Of a stretch of 49,929 bases of DNA, positions 1 through 6,059 are shown one piece after another. Below the pieces are notes generated by a model that was not told where the DNA came from, did not search any database, and was given only the letters and a program-made list of their open reading frames with translations. The stretch lies in the NCBI RefSeq assembly GCF_900116665.1, contig NZ_FPBK01000019.1, forward strand, positions 1-49,929, read 5' to 3'. This stretch comes from Pustulibacterium marinum (lineage in GTDB: Bacteria > Bacteroidota > Bacteroidia > Flavobacteriales > Flavobacteriaceae). Positions within the stretch are counted from its first letter, which is position 1, and each line of letters starts with the position of its first letter. The position numbers and the translations under genes were made by a program.

Positions 1-243
1 TTGTTTCACTATTGAGCTTATACTATATTTAGGAGCATATTCTATATGCATGTGCACATGGTCTTGACTTACAACTCCTTTTAAGATCTCAATCCCCTCT
101 GCATCACATATTTGTATCAGTAGTTCGCGACATCGTGATTGAATATCTCCTTTTAAAACTTTATATCTATACTTGGTAGACCAAACTATGTGGCAACTAA
201 GACGGCTGGTGGTATGTGCACCCTTTCGATTATAGCTCGTCAT
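1..243 (-). CDS. tnpA: IS200/IS605 family transposase TnpA (N-terminal part, runs off the left edge)
   Basis: The 81 visible codons start with an ATG at 243 and continue past base 1. The protein opens with a stretch typical of IS200-type Y1 transposases (CHIVWSTKYRYKVLKGDI, residues 18-35) and contains the metal-binding HUH signature in DHVHMH at residues 61-66. The catalytic tyrosine lies in the missing C-terminal part. Family members are about 130-150 residues and move single-stranded DNA at hairpin-marked ends. Three hairpins lie directly upstream (267-313), as expected for this family. Whether the copy is intact cannot be judged here. Confidence 0.93.
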   Translation of the reverse strand, partial: MTSYNRKGAHTTSRLSCHIVWSTKYRYKVLKGDIQSRCRELLIQICDAEGIEILKGVVSQDHVHMHIEYAPKYSISSIVKQ

Positions 244-266
244 AAACTAATCTACAAAATTTTATC

Positions 267-313
267 GCACTACTAAAGTGCTGCAATAAAATTGCAGGGT
301 TTTAATATCCCTG
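267..313. mobile_element. Subterminal hairpins of the IS200/IS605 element
   Basis: Three abutting hairpins lie just upstream of tnpA: gcact-actaa-agtgc at 267-281, tgcaat-aaa-attgca at 282-296, and caggg/ccctg at 295-299 and 309-313. TnpA of this family recognises imperfect hairpins near the element ends, so this is probably the left end of the insertion sequence. The precise end is not determined; it probably lies shortly after 313, before the terminator at 322-353. Confidence 0.6.
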
Positions 314-321
314 TTCTGAGA

Positions 322-353
322 CCAATAAAAACAAAGCCGCTCAAAAGCGACTT
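322..353 (-). terminator. Terminator of the DUF695-like gene (module copy A)
   Basis: On the minus strand a stem (bases 353-346 with 341-334, one mismatch) and a four-base loop are followed by a U-rich tract (335-322). It lies about 60 bases past the stop of the gene at 415-894. The same hairpin recurs at 46412-46442 and 37162-37200. Confidence 0.65.
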
Positions 354-416
354 GTAGAAACCAACTCCCAACTTTTCCCAAGGAGTTGTGCAACGGTTAC
401 CGGCTTGGCAAACGTT
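334..416 (-). repeat. Cassette-like 3' module, copy A
   Basis: Bases 346-401 match 46435-46490 at 49 of 56 positions without gaps, although the genes they follow are unrelated. The module holds a terminator hairpin, an imperfect aactccc/ggagtt dyad and the short palindrome-like gttgtgcaac. It ends in gcttggcaaacgtt (403-416), which resembles gcttgccaactcgtt (931-945) on the other side of the gene, so the gene sits between imperfect direct repeats. Confidence 0.6.
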
Positions 417-894
417 ATTTATTTTTAAAATCATTCAGTATTTTTTTAAAGTCAGTCCACTCTTTGTCTTCGTAAAAATTTATTTCAATCGGATAAACAT
501 CGTGCTTTTCCAAAGTCCGATTTAGCATTGTCATAAAATCATCCTGTTCGGTGGTATAATAAACCAATTCTTTCAAATTATTTCCAGTCCTGCTGTAAGC
601 GTGAGTAAAAATGTCTGTTTTATTCATTGAAGTTTCCAAAGATTCTTCCAGAATAATCATTCTTTCATTAATCTCCTTTGGTGGCATTCCATTATTTTCA
701 TTTCCGTCATATCTCCACGAAACAACAGTCAGAAATGGCAACCTTTTTATTATTTTGTCATTTGGCAGTTCGTTTTCAAATTTCATAATGACAGGCAAGT
801 CATTTTCATAATATCTGCCGATTATTCCTTTTTGTTCTTCAGTTGATTCCTTTTCCTGCGCTTTGCTTTTTCCAAATCCAAAAAATGATAGCAT
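415..894 (-). CDS. DUF695-like hypothetical protein
   Basis: 159 residues, no signal peptide after the chosen start. The order of features fits DUF695 as I know it: an N-terminal segment with YYENDLPVIMKFENEL, a central hydrophobic strand (PFLTVVSWRY), a helix rich in Glu (ERMIILEESLE), a strand with LKELVYYTT, and a C-terminal acidic region with EDKEWTDFKKIL. The biochemical role of DUF695 is unknown; members often sit in accessory regions. An in-frame TTG at 939 would add 15 residues, but the ATG at 894 starts closer to the family pattern. The gene is alone, between an IS200 element and gene-free DNA, and carries its own terminator. An immunity-type role is only a guess. Confidence 0.65.
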   Translation of the reverse strand: MLSFFGFGKSKAQEKESTEEQKGIIGRYYENDLPVIMKFENELPNDKIIKRLPFLTVVSWRYDGNENNGMPPKEINERMIILEESLETSMNKTDIFTHAYSRTGNNLKELVYYTTEQDDFMTMLNRTLEKHDVYPIEINFYEDKEWTDFKKILNDFKNK

Positions 895-1072
895 AAGTTT
901 TAATATTAAAATTCGGGTTATTTTTCCATTGCTTGCCAACTCGTTTATATCATGAACAAGATATCACTTTTTGTACAATTTTAATTTTTTACTCCCACTT
1001 TTTCCTACAAACATACTTTTCACATAGCACTCACCCCATCCAAAGCTACCTCCCAAGGGGTTTTGTCCCAGT

Positions 1073-1172
1073 TTTGTTGCAGTCTTAATTGGTAAAATGG
1101 CGTTTTCGTAAAGGAAACTCACCGTTTACTGCAACAACACTGCAACAAACACGCAGGGTTGTTTTACGAAAA
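1073..1172. repeat. Interleaved pair of inverted repeats
   Basis: tttgttgcagt (1073-1083) is the exact complement of actgcaacaaa (1139-1149), and ttttcgtaaa (1103-1112) of tttacgaaaa (1163-1172). The arms alternate (a b a' b'), an arrangement that could form a pseudoknot in RNA. ctgcaacaa is also directly repeated at 1129-1149. Confidence 0.5.
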
Positions 1173-1466
1173 TGTAACAATTGGTCACGTTGGGTACATT
1201 TGAGTACCATTACGTATTAACAGCAATAAAATGGTATCATACTCCACACATGGGTACAGATTCCCACAGATATGCACAATATTGCACAAATATGTAATGC
1301 TATTTTCAATAATTTTTACAAGTAACTGATATTTATTTTCTACCATAATACGCTGGTTTTTAGATGAATCATCCAACACATGGACCAAGGCTAAATTCCG
1401 TAAAACACTGAAAATAAATAACCTACAAAAGCATATCGGACACTTTGGTTACGTTGTGTTAGGTTT

Positions 1467-1496
1467 CTGTAAGCATCCTGTAAGCGTTCTGTAAGC
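1467..1496. repeat. Three ctgtaagc repeats at 11-bp spacing
   Basis: ctgtaagc occurs at 1467-1474, 1478-1485 and 1489-1496, that is, once per helical turn. No gene starts within 300 bases, so a binding-site role is unsupported. Confidence 0.4.
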
Positions 1497-1771
1497 AAAC
1501 ACTATGCTCCCACTGCTCATCCTGTTACCAACCTTCTGTATACCTTGTACCACTCTGTGCCCTTTTCTTTTGAGCTACTCTTACCACTTACTTTTTATAC
1601 TATATACAAACTGTATATTGAACATTTCCTTTGAGTTACACCTCAAAGTATCTCCTATAAGTATTTTGCAGTTATGTACCTTGAATGGGCAACAAATCAT
1701 GATTAAAAACATGCACACTGGTTTACCCACTAGGTATGTTCTAATTGTTCATAAGTAAGATTGAATGAAAA

Positions 1772-1895
1772 CAAACGGTTCATTGAATGTTTTCAACCGT
1801 TTGATTGAAAAGAAACACACGTGTATTTTGAACAAAACGCACGTGCGTTTCTACAAAAACAGACGTCCGTTTTATAAAAAACGGACGTCTGTTTT
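1772..1895. repeat. Run of ACGT-centred palindromes ending in an 18-bp stem-loop
   Basis: In order: caaacggtt/aaccgtttg (1772-1780 and 1795-1803), acacgtgt (1817-1824), the perfect 16-bp palindrome aaacgcacgtgcgttt (1835-1850), and a perfect inverted repeat with 18-bp arms, aaaacagacgtccgtttt (1856-1873) and its complement (1878-1895), separated by ataa. The units from 1816 on are variants of aaaac-nn-ACGT-nn-gtttt. The last stem-loop is strong enough to act as a terminator, but no gene lies close by. Confidence 0.7.
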
Positions 1896-2032
1896 CAAGG
1901 GACTTTGGAAATAACAGTTAATAAAAGGTTTAACAAAGCCTTACCTAAAAGTAATAAAAAATATTGGATACATCATCATGCTGTAATCCTGATTTCAATA
2001 CACCAAGGAATTGAAAATATATAAAAGACAGT

Positions 2033-2155
2033 ATCTCACCAACAAATCTAAAAATCTAATATCCTAACAGTCTAAACTACTAGAAGAAACATTCAAAATA
2101 AAAAAAGGCTTCGGTACACTTTGCTCCATTGTATTCCGCAAAGCACTCAGCCACC
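2033..2155. repeat. Long direct repeat, copy 1
   Basis: Runs from atctcaccaacaaatctaa to cactcagccacc and matches 2617-2753 nearly base for base. The second copy differs by a few substitutions and an insertion of about 14 bases that duplicates acattcaaaa. Confidence 0.8.
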
Positions 2156-2265
2156 GGAAAAGTAAACAGCTTTCAGCCATTAGCAGACAGCCTTTAGCTA
2201 ATAATCAATTCTGTAGCAATTGTAAAACAAAAAATATCTGAGTGAAGTTAAGCGTAGCGTTTTAT

Positions 2266-2372
2266 GACTGTCTACCAGCGATAGTGAATGAAGAAGCGGA
2301 AGTGCATTGCAAAGCAATAAGCATGTAGCTTCGAGAATGAACGGTGCGCGAAGCAATCGCCTTTAGACAGTC
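2266..2372. other. Structured segment between the direct repeats
   Basis: gactgtcta (2266-2274) and tagacagtc (2364-2372) are exact complements enclosing about 90 bases, with an internal gcattgc-aaa-gcaat hairpin. The interval is richer in G and C than its surroundings. It may be a small RNA or an inert repeat; I see neither promoter nor U-run. Confidence 0.3.
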
Positions 2373-2427
2373 TTGAAATCAAAGATTCACGATTTCCCCT
2401 AAAATAGAAACTCATGAGTATTTTTTG

Positions 2428-2455
2428 GTTCGTTTTGTATCAAGACAAAATGAAC
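2428..2455. repeat. 11-bp stem-loop
   Basis: gttcgttttgt (2428-2438), loop atcaag and acaaaatgaac (2445-2455) pair over 11 bp with one G-U. Similar hairpins are common between genes in Flavobacteriia. No flanking gene uses it as a terminator. Confidence 0.4.
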
Positions 2456-2616
2456 ATACCCGTTAGGGTAAAACTTGGCGTTTCTACCCAAACATCATAC
2501 ACTAAAGACCAAAAGCTCACATTCAAGCATTCAGTTAAAATCTAAAAGATTCCGTGTCACAGCACAGAGATGACAGATATTTTAAACGTGTTCAGTAAGC
2601 AGTTGCATTAGGCAGG

Positions 2617-2753
2617 ATCTCACCAACAAATCTAAAAATCTAATATCCTAACAGTCTAAACTACTAGAAAAAACATTCAAAAAAACATTCAAAATAACAA
2701 AAAAGGCTTCGATACACTTTGCTCCATTGCATTTCACAAAGCACTCAGCCACC
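2617..2753. repeat. Long direct repeat, copy 2
   Basis: Second copy of the repeat at 2033-2155, in the same orientation 584 bases away, with an extra acattcaaaa unit. The pair could recombine and delete the structured segment between them. Confidence 0.8.
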
Positions 2754-3018
2754 AAGAAAGCTGTCAGCTATCGCATCGACATAAAGCCATAAGACTACAA
2801 GACTTAAGACCTACCACTTTTAACTTTCAACTTATAATAAATAAACTGAATGCTAATACTGATAACCAATCACTTCACATACCAATAACGAAGTTACCCC
2901 GACCATTTCCCGATAATAAGTACTCTTGGCAATACGTTCAGATATAAACTCATGGCTCAAATTACATTCTAACTAAGTTGTAAACGACAAATTCAAAGTT
3001 TTTTTAGACTTTTGTAGC

Positions 3019-3579
3019 ATGAAGTTGTACAAAGTCCTAAAAATAATCACCATTCTCTTGTTTGTGGCGTTGCAAATAGCACTCCTTTCAGCCATTGGTG
3101 TAGAAAGTACGCAGCATACGTTCATTGTTGTGTTCATCGGCATTCTTTCCGTGGCAATATTGTTGGCCTACGCAAAGTTACCGCTACACCATCACGAGCA
3201 TTTGTTTGAAGATATAACCGTGGCAGTTTGGGTGCCTGTAGGCGCAGTATTAACGTTTTGCTTGAATAGCTATTTACATTTGGGTGCCGTGATCGCTGCC
3301 GGATTGGTGGGCGTAGTAGCTTCTTTAGTTCCATTGCTATCCAACAGGTCTCTTTACCTCAAACAATTGCCTGTAGCGCTTTATTGTGGTGCTTTTGTAG
3401 GGATGAGTAGCGACATGGTGGCTACCTCCCTGGGGTTTGTATTGGTGGCAGGCTTGGTAACGGCTGTTTTTTTGGTGCTGTCTAAAAGTTTACTCACCGG
3501 TGTTGGTGGTAAATTGGGCACCATGGCTTTTGGCGGGGTGGCCATCACTTCTTTTATTTACTTTTTATTGTTCAAATGA
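3019..3579 (+). CDS. Integral membrane protein, paralogue A of an overlapping pair
   Basis: 186 residues with about six hydrophobic segments, starting with a signal-anchor-like helix (residues 7-27). There is a His-rich loop (LPLHHHEH, near residue 57). The C-terminal half contains CGAFVGMSSDMV followed by a long hydrophobic stretch and GVGGKLGT, and the next gene has the same order (IGASFIGMVSDKV ... GYGGTLGT). The stop overlaps the next start by 4 bases (ATGA), so the products are probably made together and may form a complex. I do not recognise the family. A small-molecule transporter or channel made of two unequal subunits is an inference from pairing and topology only. Confidence 0.8.
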   Translation: MKLYKVLKIITILLFVALQIALLSAIGVESTQHTFIVVFIGILSVAILLAYAKLPLHHHEHLFEDITVAVWVPVGAVLTFCLNSYLHLGAVIAAGLVGVVASLVPLLSNRSLYLKQLPVALYCGAFVGMSSDMVATSLGFVLVAGLVTAVFLVLSKSLLTGVGGKLGTMAFGGVAITSFIYFLLFK

Positions 3580-4034
3580 ATACATACTTACTCATCATAA
3601 CCGGAATTGTAGGTGCCGTGAGCACTTTTTATGTGCATATACAGCTCAAACAAGGTGCAGTAAGGGCTTCTGCCCTGCTCTCTTTAGTGGTAGGCATCTT
3701 TTTTAAGCTCTTCCCGGAAGTGCTAAATGAAACCTTAACGCAACAAATCCCTGTGGTATTTATAGGGGCTTCTTTTATAGGAATGGTGTCCGATAAGGTA
3801 TTGAACAATTATTACCTCATAGCGCTTTCTGGAATCATCTTTACGGTTATTTTTCTAAACACAAGCAGCTTTTTCAATGGGTATGGCGGCACTTTAGGCA
3901 CCTCGGCGTGTATTAGTCTACTAACGGTGATGAGCCTACCAATTCTTTTTTCTAAACACCGATGGGGTAACGGAATTGCTTCCTTACGGAAAAAACTATT
4001 CGGAATTAATGATGAAAACACACCAATAAAGTAA
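3576..4034 (+). CDS. Integral membrane protein, paralogue B of an overlapping pair
   Basis: 152 residues, about four or five hydrophobic helices and a short charged cytoplasmic-type tail (KHRWGNGIASLRKKLFG and beyond). It corresponds to the C-terminal two thirds of the preceding gene product and shares its two glycine-rich motifs. It overlaps that gene by 4 bases. Unlike paralogue A it lacks the His-rich loop. No family name can be given. Confidence 0.8.
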   Translation: MNTYLLIITGIVGAVSTFYVHIQLKQGAVRASALLSLVVGIFFKLFPEVLNETLTQQIPVVFIGASFIGMVSDKVLNNYYLIALSGIIFTVIFLNTSSFFNGYGGTLGTSACISLLTVMSLPILFSKHRWGNGIASLRKKLFGINDENTPIK

Positions 4035-4053
4035 TCCTAAAATCAAACGAACT

Positions 4054-4527
4054 ATGAAAAAAAGCTTGGTAATACTGATCATATGCTTAGGCGGTACGCT
4101 TGGAAGCTATACGCAAGAGATTACTTATGATTATGATTTCTTTAACCGAAGTATCAAACAAAACGGTGTGCCTCTTTCTTTGCGTACATTGGATAGCATC
4201 ACTGCCAAAGTACCACAAGCCCATGTAAGCATCCAAAAAGCGAGACACCGAAATACTTGGAGTACATTGCTAAATATAGCCGCTGCAGGCTGTATTGCCT
4301 ATCCTGCTATTCAGGAAATTGGTGGTCACGATGCCCATTGGGAAGTGGGCTATGTAGGTGTGGGACTCATGGCAATGAATTTCCCCATTATTCTCAGTCG
4401 AGAAAAGCATTTAAAGACTGGAATTACTACTTATAACAAAAATTTCTCCTCCATGACTGAAGCTAGAAAACCGCATTTTTACTGGGGTTTTCAGAATTAC
4501 CAACTGGGAGTTGCCATTACATTTTAA
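4054..4527 (+). CDS. Small exported or membrane protein of unknown function
   Basis: 157 residues with a signal peptide (MKKSLVILIICLGGTLGSYTQ). A central hydrophobic segment (LLNIAAAGCIAYPAIQEIGG) and a second one (VGYVGVGLMAMNFPIIL) suggest two membrane helices or a compact beta structure; the C-terminus (YQLGVAITF) ends in an aromatic residue as outer-membrane strands do. It begins 19 bases after the membrane protein pair and probably belongs to the same transcript. I do not recognise it. Confidence 0.7.
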   Translation: MKKSLVILIICLGGTLGSYTQEITYDYDFFNRSIKQNGVPLSLRTLDSITAKVPQAHVSIQKARHRNTWSTLLNIAAAGCIAYPAIQEIGGHDAHWEVGYVGVGLMAMNFPIILSREKHLKTGITTYNKNFSSMTEARKPHFYWGFQNYQLGVAITF

Positions 4528-4596
4528 ATTAAAAATACTACAACTACAATATTTGTAAGAAAAATAAGTTTATATACAGAAATCACTCTTTTGTAT

Positions 4597-5745
4597 ATGA
4601 AATACTGGCTTAGTACGGTGCTCTTCTTAATGGTTAGCATAAACAATGCACAAAACCTCATCGCCAATCCCGGCTTTGAGAAAGCGCGTATTTCCAATAG
4701 ACTGAGTAATTTTCAGAACCATACAACCGATTGGACTTCCCCTACTTCCGCCACGCCCGATCTTTTTGGAACCGACCATAAAAATGTAACTACAGCTCCC
4801 AAGAACTTTTGCGGTTTTCAGCCCCCTAGAACCGGAAAAAAGTATGCCGGAATTTATGCTTTCGGGAGAAATAATTACAGGGAGTACATTCAAGTTCGTA
4901 TTACAGATACGTTAGAAAAAGGAAAACCGTATGTGCTAACGTACTATGTGAGCTTAGCAGAAAACTCCAACCGTGCCATTAAGCAGCTAGGCGTTATGCT
5001 ATCAGACAATAGTTTTCTATTTCCCATTCAAAAACAGCTAACCAAACACCGACTTGAAAATCATACTATTGCATATTGGATAATACCACCTGTCATAGAT
5101 ACGTTGTTTTATGAGGATACTAAAAATTGGATACCTGTAAGGTTCCAATTTACCGCCACCGGAAATGAACATTATGTGACCATAGGAAACTTTAATCCAA
5201 ACAGAACTACCGATAGCAAAGAAACTGAGAAAGATGTTTTCGATGCCCTCGCATACTACTACATTGATGATGTAAGTCTGTATCCTCTATTCCCTTCTCC
5301 ACTACCTAAAGAAAAGAAACAAATAGATACCATACCAAAAGCCACGGTAACCTATGCTTTGAAAAAAGCCTACCGATTAGAAAAGGTTCAGTTCGCTTTT
5401 AACAGTACAGAGCTCACAACAGAGGCGTTAAACGAAATTTCTGGAGTCTATGCTTATCTGCAAGCACATCCAAGCTTACACATACACATTGAAGGCCATA
5501 CAGATAAAATAGGAACGGATGCTTACAACCAAACGCTTTCTGAAAAGCGGGCCGCCGCAGTTGCAGATGCGTTTATAAAATTGGGATTAGTCAAGGAACG
5601 AATTTCTGCTATAGGTTTTGGCGCATCACAACCCATTACGGAAAATGATACCGAAGCAGGAAGAACCCAAAATAGAAGAGTACAATTCATCCTTTCCGAT
5701 GCATCAGAGAAAGAAAACAGCTCTCAAGGTAACGAGCAACCATAA
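4597..5745 (+). CDS. OmpA family protein with an N-terminal extracytoplasmic domain
   Basis: 382 residues from the ATG at 4597; a TTG two codons upstream is less likely. Signal peptide at 1-20 (ends SINNA). Residues 20-230 form a beta-rich domain beginning NLIANPGFEKAR with RTGKKYAGIYAFG, as in carbohydrate-binding-like modules found with OmpA domains in Bacteroidota. Residues about 260-375 are an OmpA peptidoglycan-binding domain: FNSTELTTEALNEI, IEGHTDKIGTDAYNQTLSEK, and RTQNRRVQF with the usual Asp and Arg positions. It probably anchors the outer membrane or a surface structure to peptidoglycan. It starts 69 bases after the preceding gene. Confidence 0.88.
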   Translation: MKYWLSTVLFLMVSINNAQNLIANPGFEKARISNRLSNFQNHTTDWTSPTSATPDLFGTDHKNVTTAPKNFCGFQPPRTGKKYAGIYAFGRNNYREYIQVRITDTLEKGKPYVLTYYVSLAENSNRAIKQLGVMLSDNSFLFPIQKQLTKHRLENHTIAYWIIPPVIDTLFYEDTKNWIPVRFQFTATGNEHYVTIGNFNPNRTTDSKETEKDVFDALAYYYIDDVSLYPLFPSPLPKEKKQIDTIPKATVTYALKKAYRLEKVQFAFNSTELTTEALNEISGVYAYLQAHPSLHIHIEGHTDKIGTDAYNQTLSEKRAAAVADAFIKLGLVKERISAIGFGASQPITENDTEAGRTQNRRVQFILSDASEKENSSQGNEQP

Positions 5746-5842
5746 ATATCTTTGAAGAGAAGAAATGTTAAAATAAAAAACAATTGCAACACACCTAAGA
5801 AAAGTAAGTCTTTAAAAATACATCATCAAAAAACAATCAGTT

Positions 5843-5984
5843 GTGAAAAAATCGATTTTCATTGTGTTTCTATTCGTTTCGTATGCCTCATTGGCTCAAA
5901 TGGGGCAAAGCGAAACGTTTCTTTAGAACCTATTGAAACATAATTCACTACAAAGTAGGACTAGATTTGGGATATAAATTTTAG
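5843..5984 (+). pseudogene. Remnant of an outer-membrane beta-barrel protein gene
   Basis: A GTG at 5843 opens a clear signal peptide (VKKSIFIVFLFVSYASLAQ) that stops at 5924 after 27 codons. Twenty bases later, in another frame, HYKVGLDLGYKF followed by a stop (5946-5984) looks like the last strand of an outer-membrane barrel. The two ends of one gene thus seem to be joined by a large internal deletion. A small intact peptide is possible but less likely. It follows the OmpA gene and precedes a bidirectional terminator. Confidence 0.45.
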
Positions 5985-5995
5985 TCATTTTCAAG

Positions 5996-6052
5996 AAGTG
6001 CACCCGGATTTTGGGGTTAATAAGGGTTTACTCCGGGTGTACTTTCTTTACC
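5996..6052. terminator. Bidirectional terminator between convergent genes
   Basis: aagtgcacccgga (5996-6008) pairs with tccgggtgtactt (6032-6044) over 13 bp with one G-U, loop of 23 bases, flanked by T-rich sequence on the right and A-rich on the left. It lies between the plus-strand remnant and the stop of the minus-strand gene at 6060. Confidence 0.7.
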
Positions 6053-6059
6053 AACTTGT

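Larger units (their letters stand above)
895..3018. other. 2.1-kb gene-free accessory stretch
   Basis: I see no credible gene here. The short open frames at 1185-1388 and 1504-1758 have low-complexity translations unlike proteins. The stretch contains interleaved inverted repeats (1073-1172), three 11-bp-spaced repeats (1467-1496), a run of palindromes (1772-1895), two copies of a long direct repeat (2033-2155, 2617-2753) and structured sequence between them. At about 2545-2580 there is sequence resembling the REP-like elements often scattered in Bacteroidota intergenic DNA. Confidence 0.6.

Noticed and set aside
1185-1758. Two short open frames (1185-1388 minus, 1504-1758 plus)
   Set aside because: Translations are dominated by Leu, Ile, Cys and His without domain-like pattern; no promoter or start context.
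5752-5943. 63-codon open frame on the plus strand
   Set aside because: Lys- and Asn-rich translation with no pattern, overlapping in another frame a much better signal peptide at 5843.
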